A stretch of 64,000 bases of DNA from assembly GCA_052315415.1 (NCBI GenBank), contig JBLSDH010000005.1, forward strand, positions 1 through 64,000, in the 5' to 3' direction. The stretch's first letter is position 1, and each line of letters begins with the position of its first letter. The stretch is from Cuniculiplasma sp052315415. GTDB taxonomy: Archaea; Thermoplasmatota; Thermoplasmata; Thermoplasmatales; Thermoplasmataceae. Below the pieces are notes generated by a model that saw nothing but the letters and a program-made list of their open reading frames with translations, was not told the DNA's origin and searched no databases. The position numbers were made by a program, and so were the translations under genes. Positions 14,785-23,504 of this stretch are shown here, one piece after another.

Positions 14785-15399
14785 GATTCTGAAAATTTTT
14801 TTATAAATTTTAATCAGATCATATGTATCACCGACACAATAATCATAGAACTTTTCTCTCTCATTTTTCCATAAATACCTTATTGCCTCTCCCTTTGACA
14901 TATTTTCCATTTCAACTATATCCTTCTTTCTCATTAGTGGAAGGTTTTCATATTCCTCATAATCCATTATTTTTTTAAGTGACCTGATTTCATAGTCGCC
15001 TGTCAACTTATAGTGGTAAAGGGCCGACACATACATCATGTCAAGGCAGAAGGAAACTCCAAGATAGTAGCGAAGAGGCCAAGGTTGTTCACTGAATCTT
15101 ATATTTATAAGTTTCTTCTGAATCAACGGAATGTCATAAGCAATATGATTGTAACCTATTATAACCTCCGGGTCATAACTGTCCATGAAAGAAGAGAGTT
15201 CTGAAATTATTGCAAATTCACTGTCACCCTCCGATATGAACACCTTTGATTCCTCCTCAAAGTTTGTTACTGAAATTGCTATGATCTGATCATCCTCAAG
15301 AAATTTTCCATTCACGATTGTCTCAATATCAATTGCAATTACCTTTTTTCTTCCATCAAGAATTTTGCGAAGCTGTTCAAGTTTTTCATCCAGATTCAT
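14779..15399 (-). CDS. DnaQ-like 3'-5' exonuclease related to family B polymerase proofreading domain
   Basis: A stand-alone 206-residue exonuclease domain. The three motifs are visible: Exo I VIAIDIET, Exo II IIGYNHIAYDIPLIQKKL, Exo III YCVGDTYDLIKIYKK (YxxxD type). No polymerase domain is attached. The acidic residues needed for two-metal catalysis are all present, so it is probably active on DNA or RNA ends. Its role in repair is inferred. Confidence 0.8.
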   Translation of the reverse strand: MNLDEKLEQLRKILDGRKKVIAIDIETIVNGKFLEDDQIIAISVTNFEEESKVFISEGDSEFAIISELSSFMDSYDPEVIIGYNHIAYDIPLIQKKLINIRFSEQPWPLRYYLGVSFCLDMMYVSALYHYKLTGDYEIRSLKKIMDYEEYENLPLMRKKDIVEMENMSKGEAIRYLWKNEREKFYDYCVGDTYDLIKIYKKIFRIS

Positions 15400-15445
15400 G
15401 AGGCAATATGGGTAATTTTATAATTTATTTTATCATTGGCTGTCA

Positions 15446-15835
15446 ATGAGATTTGCTTTTCGTGAATATATAGGGAGGAATGTTGACATTGACAAATTGA
15501 TGATGGTTCTTGAGGATTTTCTTAAGGAGGAAGGATTCATAGTACACACACATAAGGATGGAAATTTCAGGGCAATACAGGCAAAGAAAGGGGGCGTTTT
15601 CAGGCCAATTCTAAGTGATGATCATTACTTAACTCTCTTAATTTCAGGAAGTCCTAACAATTTAACAATAAGAGTTGGAGTTTCTGCAAAATTCAAGGGG
15701 GAGGAGGAATTCATTAAATCCCAGCACAATTATAGGAACATTTTCATAGAAATACCAGAGGTATTATGGATATATGAGTTTGAACATCACCTTTGGCTAC
15801 AGGTTGAGGATAGTCTTTCTGTTTCATATTTATGA
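15446..15835 (+). CDS. Hypothetical protein, 129 residues
   Basis: I recognise no family. The sequence alternates beta-like stretches (YLTLLISGSPNNLTIRVGVSAKF) with an N-terminal helix (VDIDKLMMVLEDFLKEEGF), has no signal peptide or membrane segment and no cysteines. It ends exactly one base before the stop of convergent purC. Codon use resembles that of its neighbours, so it is probably a real gene. Confidence 0.65.
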   Translation: MRFAFREYIGRNVDIDKLMMVLEDFLKEEGFIVHTHKDGNFRAIQAKKGGVFRPILSDDHYLTLLISGSPNNLTIRVGVSAKFKGEEEFIKSQHNYRNIFIEIPEVLWIYEFEHHLWLQVEDSLSVSYL

Positions 15836-16726
15836 TTACCATTTCTGGCCCGTAAGCCTTTCATATACAGATACATAGAGATCAGAGACTTTCTTGATCA
15901 AATCTGAAGGAAGTGGTGGTATATCAGGTTCAGCTTCATTCTTCTCCCTTGCTTCATACAGTTTGGAATGATAACCTATGCTCCTGTAATACTGCCTGAC
16001 CATCTCCTTTGAAACTTCAATTAATTTTCCATTTTCATAATCTTTCTTCTCCCAAAATCTATCCTCATCAGCCGTACCGAAGGTGTCAACAACTATGGGA
16101 TTCCTTTCAGCTCCAATTGCAAATTCCTTCTTTCCGTCAGCATGGATCAGGCCGCCATTTGATGCCTTTCTCTCAATAAGTCTATCAATTTTCAAGATGA
16201 TCTCCTGAATTTCATTCAGTTCTTCACAGCTTATTCCACCAAGTTCCATGGCTTCCATTCTGCTCAAAGGCCTATCTGTTTTTTCAAACTTGGTGGTCAT
16301 TTCAAAAAATGGTTCGTCCAGTTTCTCTCCATGGGATGGAATGTTTTTCATTCCTACATCTGAAGGTTTTAATTTTCCAGATTTCATTCTGTCTATCAAT
16401 GAACCGGCTGCATAATATCTCATTATGAATTCAAGGGGTATGAGATAATTTACCCAGAATTTGCTACCTCCTTTTTCTTCAACCCTGAATTTTTTTACTC
16501 TCATTGTTTTCTGGTCAATATTTTCAATAAAATGTGAATCTATATTCAGTTCCCTCTTAATTTCAGTGAACCAGTAGGCAGATGTTCTGCATAGTGATTT
16601 TCCCTTTTCAGGTATGTCATTCGGTATTATCTTGTCAAATACAGATATCCTATCAGAAAATTTGAATAAAAGTGTATTTCCATCATCATAAACGTCCTTA
16701 ACTTTTCCTACCCTCACCAGATCCAT
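15836..16726 (-). CDS. purC: SAICAR synthetase (phosphoribosylaminoimidazole-succinocarboxamide synthase)
   Basis: This enzyme of purine biosynthesis joins CAIR and aspartate using ATP. The 296-residue protein has GKVKDVYDDGNTLLFKFSDRIS, FDKIIPNDIPEKGKSL, RYYAAGSLIDR and LIHADGKKEFAIG, all typical PurC motifs. It is somewhat longer than the bacterial enzyme (about 240) and near the length of other archaeal and yeast-type forms. It is 24 bp downstream of meaB, and no other pur gene is near. Confidence 0.95.
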   Translation of the reverse strand: MDLVRVGKVKDVYDDGNTLLFKFSDRISVFDKIIPNDIPEKGKSLCRTSAYWFTEIKRELNIDSHFIENIDQKTMRVKKFRVEEKGGSKFWVNYLIPLEFIMRYYAAGSLIDRMKSGKLKPSDVGMKNIPSHGEKLDEPFFEMTTKFEKTDRPLSRMEAMELGGISCEELNEIQEIILKIDRLIERKASNGGLIHADGKKEFAIGAERNPIVVDTFGTADEDRFWEKKDYENGKLIEVSKEMVRQYYRSIGYHSKLYEAREKNEAEPDIPPLPSDLIKKVSDLYVSVYERLTGQKW

Positions 16727-16750
16727 GTTTCCACATATTAAAATGTTAAA

Positions 16751-17695
16751 TTATTTTTGCGATGTTACATTTTCTGTGAGTTCCCTCAAATCTTCCTGAA
16801 ATCTGGAAAGCAATGAGAAAACATTATCTCTGCTCTGATCATTCATTCTTTCAAGAAAAGGTCTCACCACCAGCTGTTCAATTTCCTCCTCAAGATACCA
16901 CTTAACTGCAGTTCTCCTTCTTTTTGATCCAAGTAGTTTTTTCTCTTCAAGATATGATCTGTGTCTCCTTATCTCCTCAATCAAAGGTAAATAGGTTTTC
17001 TGGTCAGTGTTTGTGATTCCAAAAACCCTTTTCTGGTAATCACCCTTCCTCTCAATGGAAAGTAAATCTTCAATGTCTTTCAGGGCAAAGTAGGAACCTT
17101 CCCTATCCATCTTGTTAACTGCGTAAATGTCTGCTATCTCCATTATTCCTGCCTTTATTGCCTGAATTTCGTCACCAAGTCCTGGTGCCAGTATTAGACA
17201 TATTGTATCTGCCATTTCCATCACATCAAGATCAGCCTGACCTGCTCCTACAGTCTCCATTATTATTGTATCAAAACCTGCTGCATCAAGAACTGCGACA
17301 GCTCCAATTGCCGATCTGGAAAGTCCCCCCTTAGATCCTCTGTTTGCCAGACTTCTCATGTATATGTTTTTCTCAGTTAGTTTTTCCTGCATCCTGATTC
17401 TGTTCCCGAGAAGGGACCCACCAGAAAATGGACTTGAGGCATCTATTGCTATCACAGCAACTTTATTTCCATTTTCTGACATAATAGACGCAATATTTCC
17501 AATGGTTGTGCTCTTTCCTATCCCTGGTGGGCCAGTGATTCCAACAACCTGTGCCATCCCACCTTTTTCGAATAGGCTCTCCATCATTTTCAACCTTGTA
17601 TCCATCTCACCGTTTTCAATGATGGAAATCGCTCTTGCTATACTTCTGTGATCCCCTTTTATCACCCCGTCCATGACCAATTTGGTTCCCATCAT
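16751..17695 (-). CDS. meaB: MeaB/ArgK-type G-protein chaperone of the B12-dependent mutase
   Basis: This GTPase loads and protects adenosylcobalamin in acyl-CoA mutases. The 314-residue protein has Walker A GPPGIGKS (55-62), a VIAIDASSPFSGGSLLGNR switch region, ETVGAGQADLDVMEMAD, and the base-recognition NKMD. Its start overlaps the stop of the B12-binding subunit by 4 bp, so it is co-translated with the mutase. Gene order large subunit, small subunit, meaB is typical. Confidence 0.93.
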   Translation of the reverse strand: MMGTKLVMDGVIKGDHRSIARAISIIENGEMDTRLKMMESLFEKGGMAQVVGITGPPGIGKSTTIGNIASIMSENGNKVAVIAIDASSPFSGGSLLGNRIRMQEKLTEKNIYMRSLANRGSKGGLSRSAIGAVAVLDAAGFDTIIMETVGAGQADLDVMEMADTICLILAPGLGDEIQAIKAGIMEIADIYAVNKMDREGSYFALKDIEDLLSIERKGDYQKRVFGITNTDQKTYLPLIEEIRRHRSYLEEKKLLGSKRRRTAVKWYLEEEIEQLVVRPFLERMNDQSRDNVFSLLSRFQEDLRELTENVTSQK

Positions 17696-18144
17696 TTTAA
17701 TCCCATCTTTTTTGATCTTGCTTCGTAGGCTCTTTTCCTCACATGATCAATTATAACGGAGAGAGGGGTCCCAGGTCCGTAGTTCCCGGATACCCCTATT
17801 TTTTCAAGTTCTGGTTTATCTTCATCAGGAATGGTTCCTCCCCCAACTAGACTTATATCATCTATGCCTCTTTCCTTCATTAGATCGGCAACTTTTTTGA
17901 AAACTGTCATATGTGCACCATTTAAAAGACTGAGGGCTATTACATCAACATCTTCATTTACAGCCGTATCCACAACCTGTTCAGGCGTTGGCAAAAGTCC
18001 AGCATAAAGAACCTCCATGCCTGCATCCCTGAAAGCCTTCGCAAGAACAAGGACTCCTCTGTCATGTCCATCTATACCAGGTTTGGCCAGAAGAATCTTT
18101 ATAGGTTTGTCCTTAAATAATTGCTGGTTCTTTCCATCCTCCAT
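17692..18144 (-). CDS. B12-binding (small) subunit of acyl-CoA mutase
   Basis: A 150-residue cobalamin-binding domain. The base-off ligand motif is D25-G-H27-D-R-G (PGIDGHDRG); SLLNGAH and GGGTIPDEDKPELEKIGV complete the B12 fold. I chose ATG 18144 over 18162 because GGAAGGGAG precedes it at ribosome-binding distance. The gene overlaps the 3' end of the large subunit by 32 bp. It is separate from the catalytic subunit, as in archaeal mutases and in Streptomyces IcmB. Confidence 0.92.
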   Translation of the reverse strand: MEDGKNQQLFKDKPIKILLAKPGIDGHDRGVLVLAKAFRDAGMEVLYAGLLPTPEQVVDTAVNEDVDVIALSLLNGAHMTVFKKVADLMKERGIDDISLVGGGTIPDEDKPELEKIGVSGNYGPGTPLSVIIDHVRKRAYEARSKKMGLK

Positions 18145-19828
18145 ATATCTCCCTTCCAACATTTGAAATCTCTTCTATTGTAGCATAGTTCTCAACGCAC
18201 TCCATTATGTATGGCATAATATTTTCATTCTCATCAAGAAATGCCTTTCTCAGTTTTTCAAGTGATTCTTTCACCTTCTTTTCATCCCTAGTTTTTTTAA
18301 CTTCCATTATTCTTTTCAGCTGTATTTCCTCAGCTTCCCTTGATATCCTAAGTATGTTCATTTGTTGCTCTTCATCCTCAACATATTTGTTGACCCCCAC
18401 CATTATTTCCTTTTCCTCTTCCAGTCTCTTCTGTCTCTTGTATGAAGTGGCAGCTATTTCTCTCTGAATGTATCCTTTTTTAATTGCCTCAAGCATACCT
18501 CCAAGTTCCTCTATCTTCTCAAAATACCTGTATGCCTCCTCCTCCATTTTGTTTGTGAGCCATTCCACGTAGTAAGAACCGCCAAGTGGATCTATAACAT
18601 CTGTCACTCCTGTCTCTTCAGCTATTATTTGTTGTGTTCTCAGTGCAACCTTCACAGCCTGTTCGGAAGGAAGTGCCCAGGCCTCATCATAAGAGTTAGT
18701 GTGAAGACTCTGGGTACCCCCAAGAACTGCTGCAAGAGCCTCTATTGCAGTCCTCACAATATTGTTAAGGGGTTGCTGCCATGTCAGGGTATATCCTGAG
18801 GTTTGAGTGTGGAATTTCAGTGAAAGTGCCTTAGGATCAGTAACACCAAATTTTTCCTTAAGTACTGTTGCCCATATTCTTCTTGCCGCTCTCATCTTGG
18901 CTATTTCCTCAAAGAAATTAATTGAAGAATTGAAAAAGAAAGAAAGTCTCTGAGAGAATTTGTTTGGATCAAGCCCATTCTTAATTCCCAAATCAACATA
19001 GTAGAATCCATCTGCAAGAGTAAATGCCAGTTCCTGAACAGCACTGCTTCCAGCCTCTCTTATGTGATAACCTGATATACTAATGTAATTCCATTTTGGC
19101 GCATTCTCTGTGCAGTATTTCATCATATCTCTTATAATCCTTAGATGTGCTTCTGGTGGATATATCCATTCCTTTTGTGCTATGTATTCCTTCAGTATGT
19201 CTGCTTGAACAGTACCACCTATTTTTGAAAGATCATGTCCCTGTTTTTTTGCTATGACAAAATACATAGCAGTCAAAACTGCAGCAGGTGCATTTATTGT
19301 CATTGATGTTGTTACCTTTGAAAGATCAATACCATCAAATATTACTTCCATGTCCTTGAGTGATGTGACATTCACACCGCATTTACCAATTTCCCCTTCA
19401 GATCTTTTATTGTCACAATCATAAGCATACAGGGTTGGCATGTCAAATGCTATGCTCAGACCTGTCTCTCCGTGACTTATGAGATACTTTAGCCTTTTGT
19501 TTGTATCCTCTGGAGTTCCAAAACCGGAAAACATCCTCATAGTCCATAGTTTTCCACGATACATGTTTGGATAAATTCCTCTTGTAAATGGATAATCACC
19601 GGGATATCCCAGTCTTTTCTCAATTTCCTCTCCTAGATCCGATCTGTCATAGAGAGGATCGATTTCAATTGATGATGAATTTATGTACTCTCTTGGGACA
19701 TATCCTGTCTTTGATTCCCATGGCTCAAGAAATTTTTTTATCCATTCTTCCTTTTCCTTTGATTTTCCAGATCTGTTCATTTCCTCGATCTGGTTTAACT
19801 TTTCAGACCAGAATCTATCCTTCGCCAT
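18113..19828 (-). CDS. Acyl-CoA mutase large subunit with isobutyryl-CoA mutase-type active site
   Basis: This is the catalytic TIM-barrel subunit (571 residues) of an adenosylcobalamin-dependent acyl-CoA mutase. MYRGKLWTMRMFSGFGT, TGLSIAFDMPTLYAYD, SMTINAPAAVL, YISISGYHIREAGSS are family motifs. Methylmalonyl-CoA mutase recognises the substrate carboxylate with a Tyr and an Arg (Tyr89/Arg207 in the Propionibacterium enzyme, 118 residues apart and Arg 37 before the active-site His). Here the aligned residues are Phe100 and Gln218, with the same 118 and 37 spacing to His255. Phe/Gln is the reported signature of isobutyryl-CoA mutase. It is the first gene of the mutase-B12 subunit-meaB operon. 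A standard annotation would say methylmalonyl-CoA mutase; I think butyryl/isobutyryl interconversion is more likely. Confidence 0.88.
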   Translation of the reverse strand: MAKDRFWSEKLNQIEEMNRSGKSKEKEEWIKKFLEPWESKTGYVPREYINSSSIEIDPLYDRSDLGEEIEKRLGYPGDYPFTRGIYPNMYRGKLWTMRMFSGFGTPEDTNKRLKYLISHGETGLSIAFDMPTLYAYDCDNKRSEGEIGKCGVNVTSLKDMEVIFDGIDLSKVTTSMTINAPAAVLTAMYFVIAKKQGHDLSKIGGTVQADILKEYIAQKEWIYPPEAHLRIIRDMMKYCTENAPKWNYISISGYHIREAGSSAVQELAFTLADGFYYVDLGIKNGLDPNKFSQRLSFFFNSSINFFEEIAKMRAARRIWATVLKEKFGVTDPKALSLKFHTQTSGYTLTWQQPLNNIVRTAIEALAAVLGGTQSLHTNSYDEAWALPSEQAVKVALRTQQIIAEETGVTDVIDPLGGSYYVEWLTNKMEEEAYRYFEKIEELGGMLEAIKKGYIQREIAATSYKRQKRLEEEKEIMVGVNKYVEDEEQQMNILRISREAEEIQLKRIMEVKKTRDEKKVKESLEKLRKAFLDENENIMPYIMECVENYATIEEISNVGREIYGGWKEPAII

Positions 19829-19881
19829 GATAAGATTATCGAATTAAAACATATATTCTTTTTTTAAAAATATTATAATTA

Positions 19882-20907
19882 TTATGATTTCAATTCATCA
19901 CTCTGTATTGCTTTTCTGGTTCTGATTTTTTTAAATCTTGAATAAAGTGTAATAATGAATGGAACAGAACCAAGAAGAACAAGCAAAATAAACAAGAGTG
20001 AAAATAAGCTTAGAAAACCCTGACCTGGTAGAAGGAAAACTGTATCTATGCCATCAAAGAAATAGTGCATGGGTATGTCAACATACGGTCCAAATAGCAT
20101 AAATCCGAAGGCAAATATGACACCTCCGATTGCAGCCTGTGGGATCTTGCTTATTGACCATTGTCCGTAAGCATAATGTGCAAAACCAAAAAGGAAGCTT
20201 GTTATGATTATTATGGCATAATCAATGTAGTCAAAACCTTTGCCAGTAAATTTTTTTAATTTTCCTGGATTCATAAAAGGGAGAGTATAAACCAGTTTTG
20301 ACATTATTCCCGAATTTATTCCATTCTTTTCTTTATATCTTGCGAGGTCTCCTCTAAGGTAATATCTGATTAAAAGGTAAATGCCTATTGGTATAATACG
20401 GAATTCAAGCTCTTCAATTATTGGTGCATACACCAGTTGATAAAAAATGAGAACTGGTTGTGTCAATTCAGCCTGTTCTATTGCTGGAGCAGAGATGGAA
20501 ATTGATGAAAAGAAATAGAGTACGATCAAAATAATAGATAGTGTGTATGCAAATGAAGAACCACCCAGTATGAAACCAACTGGATTATCAAGCGGATCCT
20601 TTCCTATGCCTTTCAAATAGGAAGATATGATGTATACCACAATTATTATGTAAATAATAATTAAAACTATTACTGAAAAATAAAATTTGAGAAAAGGTAT
20701 CAGGATAAAAACTATTCCCTGCGGAAAATCAAATACATCTGGGTAGTAAAAGTAAAACAGGGAAATATTTTTACCCAGTTCATTTACAATGTAGGAGGGC
20801 GAGTATAATGAAATTTGAAGTAATACTGAGAGGCCATAGAACATCATTGTGACAAAAAGAATGAAGAACATTAAGTAAAATATATCAGAGATTCCATACT
20901 TTCTCAT
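19882..20907 (-). CDS. CPBP (CAAX-like) intramembrane metalloprotease
   Basis: A 341-residue polytopic membrane protein with about eight hydrophobic segments. The family motifs are present: EELEFR (EExxxR, motif 1), FGFAHYAYG (FxxxH, motif 2) and a late HYFFDGID histidine/aspartate motif. CPBP proteases cleave prenylated proteins or act in stress and bacteriocin immunity; substrates in archaea are largely unknown. The gene follows a GNAT acetyltransferase on the same strand with 36 bp between them. Confidence 0.8.
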   Translation of the reverse strand: MRKYGISDIFYLMFFILFVTMMFYGLSVLLQISLYSPSYIVNELGKNISLFYFYYPDVFDFPQGIVFILIPFLKFYFSVIVLIIIYIIIVVYIISSYLKGIGKDPLDNPVGFILGGSSFAYTLSIILIVLYFFSSISISAPAIEQAELTQPVLIFYQLVYAPIIEELEFRIIPIGIYLLIRYYLRGDLARYKEKNGINSGIMSKLVYTLPFMNPGKLKKFTGKGFDYIDYAIIIITSFLFGFAHYAYGQWSISKIPQAAIGGVIFAFGFMLFGPYVDIPMHYFFDGIDTVFLLPGQGFLSLFSLLFILLVLLGSVPFIITLYSRFKKIRTRKAIQSDELKS

Positions 20908-20943
20908 TTAACAAATAAATCAAAAAATCATTATTAACAGTTT

Positions 20944-21450
20944 TCAATTTGTAAAATAAGCCATTAAAACATCGTCCACATATTCTCCGTTAATCTTAAA
21001 ATGTTTTTTTCTTACACCTTCAATATGGAATCCCACTGATCTATAGAGAGATATGGCATTTTCATTTGTGGAAAAAACTTCAAGACTGAGTTTTTCAATA
21101 CCATTTTCTTTGGCCCACTGTAATGCGAATTCCATCATTTTCTTTCCAAAGCCCCTATTTCTGAATTCCTTCTTTATTGCTATTGTAAGTACACCAGTGT
21201 GAAATGTTTTTCTGTAATAACCTCTTTGAACTTTAAGTATTCCAACAATTTTTCCCTGAAACTCAAGAACAAGGTTAAGATCAGAAGGAGATTTTATAAG
21301 CTCTCTTTCACCTCTTTCAGAATAAAGGTAGTAGTCGCTCACCATGTATATTTTTTCATCCATCACGGATTGCATGCATTCAATTATGCCTGCAGCGTCT
21401 GAAACCTTTGCTTTTCTTATAATAATGTCATCTTCGCTGGAAACTTTCAT
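20944..21450 (-). CDS. GNAT-family N-acetyltransferase (RimI-like)
   Basis: A 168-residue acetyltransferase. The acetyl-CoA loop is KKEFRNRGFGKKMMEFALQWAK (an RxxGFG version of Q/RxxGxG/A), followed by LSLEVFSTNENAISLYRSVGFHIEGVRKKHF, typical of protein N-terminal or small-molecule GNATs. It starts 3 bp after the upstream winged-helix gene. The substrate cannot be told from sequence. Confidence 0.85.
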   Translation of the reverse strand: MKVSSEDDIIIRKAKVSDAAGIIECMQSVMDEKIYMVSDYYLYSERGERELIKSPSDLNLVLEFQGKIVGILKVQRGYYRKTFHTGVLTIAIKKEFRNRGFGKKMMEFALQWAKENGIEKLSLEVFSTNENAISLYRSVGFHIEGVRKKHFKINGEYVDDVLMAYFTN

Positions 21451-21452
21451 GT

Positions 21453-21782
21453 TTACTTTCCAAGAAGCTTTTTCAATCTTTCTTCTGTTTCCTCAAGATC
21501 CTTCAGTATTTCCCTTAATTCTTCAAGAATCTTTCCCTTATTATTTATAAATTCGGGAGAAAGAAAAGCGCCCTCCATGGATGGCTCTATGACACCAGCC
21601 TTTTCAAGTATCCTTAGGGAATACCTTATTTTATGTCCAGGAATTCCAGTGGTTTGTGATATCTTTAATATTCCTGCGGGTTGTTCTATCATGAGAGTCT
21701 CTATTATCTTTATATGTCTTTTTGTTGTTTCCAGATTTTCCTTAAGTTCCTGAAACATACTGTGGGTCTCTTTGTTTTCCAT
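21453..21782 (-). CDS. Small winged-helix DNA-binding protein
   Basis: A 109-residue protein with a winged-helix core (about 20-75: HIKIIETLMIEQPAGILKISQTTG, then KIRYSLRILEKAGVIEPS) and a C-terminal coiled coil (GKILEELREILKDLEETEERLKKLL). It resembles archaeal predicted regulators with a single HTH plus dimerisation helix. It is the middle gene of a run with a 79-residue protein upstream and a GNAT enzyme downstream. Confidence 0.7.
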   Translation of the reverse strand: MENKETHSMFQELKENLETTKRHIKIIETLMIEQPAGILKISQTTGIPGHKIRYSLRILEKAGVIEPSMEGAFLSPEFINNKGKILEELREILKDLEETEERLKKLLGK

Positions 21783-21803
21783 ACATTACCTCATATTTTA
21801 TTT

Positions 21804-22043
21804 TTATAAATTCTTATCTGATAGATTTTCTGGTGGATAGATTATGATACCATTTTCCCTTACAATTTTATCCCCTGCAATCTTTTTTATCTCTTCAATC
21901 CTTTTTGAAATGTAGCTGTTAAATCTTTCTCCATCTTCAGATAGTTGTTTAATTTTCAACGCACTCCTTAGGAGGTATACTTCTAGCCTCAATTTGAATC
22001 TTAAGTCCTCATCTTCAATACTTTCCACATCAAGAAACTGCAT
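21804..22043 (-). CDS. Small hypothetical protein, 79 residues
   Basis: No family recognised. It is a charged, mainly helical protein (DEDLRFKLRLEVYLLRSALKI) ending in a hydrophobic beta-like VRENGIIIYPP segment. It is divergent from rtcB (48 bp between starts) and 21 bp upstream of the winged-helix gene, so probably the first gene of that run. Confidence 0.55.
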   Translation of the reverse strand: MQFLDVESIEDEDLRFKLRLEVYLLRSALKIKQLSEDGERFNSYISKRIEEIKKIAGDKIVRENGIIIYPPENLSDKNL

Positions 22044-22091
22044 TTCACATGTATAGTTAAAATCTCATTATGTAATTTCCCATGGTTTCTC

Positions 22092-23504
22092 ATGGATATA
22101 ATTAAAGAAGAGGAATTAAAATCAACATACTTGATCAGGGACAATGGTAGAGAAGCACGGGTAATAATGGACGAAAATGAAATTTTTGATTACAAAACCA
22201 GAATGGAAATACCTCTCAATCAGCTATTGTCCCTTTCAGAGTTTCAAGGTCTTGTGGGTTTGCCACTGGGATTGCCAGACATTCATCAGGGGTACGGTTT
22301 TCCAATAGGTAGTGTTGCAGCATATGATCAATACAGTGGTGTTGTAATTCCAGGTGGAGTAGGTTACGATATAAACTGTGGTGTATCAATTGTGAATACT
22401 CACCTGAAAAAAGAACAAATTGGGGAAAAGTTGAAACACATCGGCGAAAGAATATTGAAGGAAGTACCTGTGGGGATGGCAAGATCAAAGAACAAAATTA
22501 ATTTTAACGATCTTTCTCAAATATTGACAGAAGGTCTGGACTGGATGATTGAAAAATACCCGATTCAGAAATCTATTAAGGAAAAAAGTGAAGAGAATGG
22601 TTCCATAAAGGACACCGATATTTCAAAAATTTCTGAAACTGCATTGAAACGAGGGATCAATTATTTTGCCACACTCGGTTCAGGAAATCATTTCATTGAA
22701 ATAGGTGAGGTGGATGAAGCATATGATGAAAGTCTGGCAGAACACTACAATATAGAAAAGGGAGACATCTATGTTATGGTGCACTGTGGTTCAAGGGGTC
22801 TGGGACATCAGATTGCTTCAGAATACATTCAAAAAGCAATAGAAAAGACAGGGAATATGGTAAGAGATAAACAAATGAGTTTCATTCCAATGAATGATGA
22901 ATTATCACTTGAATATATCAATGCCATGAATTGCGCTGCAAATTATTCATTTGTAAACAGACAATTTATAATAGAGAAAATAATGGAAATTATTTCAAAA
23001 TTTTCTGATCAAAGTGAAATTCAAAATACATTGCTTTATTCAATTTCACATAATATAGCTAGATTTGAAGATGTGGAATGGGAGGGGAAAAGAATAAGAT
23101 CCATAGTTCACAGAAAAGGAGCAACAAGGGCAATGAAACCATCAGAGTCCCACTTTGGGGGAGACGGTTTTCCTCACCCTGTCATAGTTCCTGGAAGCAT
23201 GGGTACCGAATCATTCATATTGTGTGGAAAAGAAGATCAAAACTATAGATACATGAAATCAAGTTGCCATGGATCGGGAAGAAAAATGGGAAGAAAGGAG
23301 GCAGAAAATCTCCTTTCGGTGGAAAAGGAAGCCAGTGAAATGAATAGAAAAAACATAATGATTTTCACCCCTACTGGAAAGTTTCCCATAGATGAGGCAT
23401 CTCCTGTGTACAAGGATCCAGAAATTGTTGTAAGGCTGATGGAAGATGCAGGTGTAACTAAAAAAGTGGTAAAACTTAAACCTATGGCTGCAATAAAAGG
23501 ATAG
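22092..23504 (+). CDS. rtcB: RNA-splicing ligase RtcB
   Basis: GTP-dependent ligase joining RNA 3'-phosphate or 2',3'-cyclic phosphate ends to 5'-OH, needed for archaeal tRNA splicing. The 470-residue protein has PDIHQGYGFPIGSVAA, the metal cysteine in GYDINCGV (C96), LGSGNHFIE, VHCGSRGLGHQI, and a C-terminal SCHGSGRKMGRKEA containing the guanylylated histidine. There is no intein, unlike in some archaea. The downstream amidohydrolase starts directly after its stop codon; archease is not adjacent. Confidence 0.95.
   Translation: MDIIKEEELKSTYLIRDNGREARVIMDENEIFDYKTRMEIPLNQLLSLSEFQGLVGLPLGLPDIHQGYGFPIGSVAAYDQYSGVVIPGGVGYDINCGVSIVNTHLKKEQIGEKLKHIGERILKEVPVGMARSKNKINFNDLSQILTEGLDWMIEKYPIQKSIKEKSEENGSIKDTDISKISETALKRGINYFATLGSGNHFIEIGEVDEAYDESLAEHYNIEKGDIYVMVHCGSRGLGHQIASEYIQKAIEKTGNMVRDKQMSFIPMNDELSLEYINAMNCAANYSFVNRQFIIEKIMEIISKFSDQSEIQNTLLYSISHNIARFEDVEWEGKRIRSIVHRKGATRAMKPSESHFGGDGFPHPVIVPGSMGTESFILCGKEDQNYRYMKSSCHGSGRKMGRKEAENLLSVEKEASEMNRKNIMIFTPTGKFPIDEASPVYKDPEIVVRLMEDAGVTKKVVKLKPMAAIKG

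Noticed and set aside
22092..23504. Intein in rtcB
   Set aside because: The protein has normal RtcB length and uninterrupted motifs.
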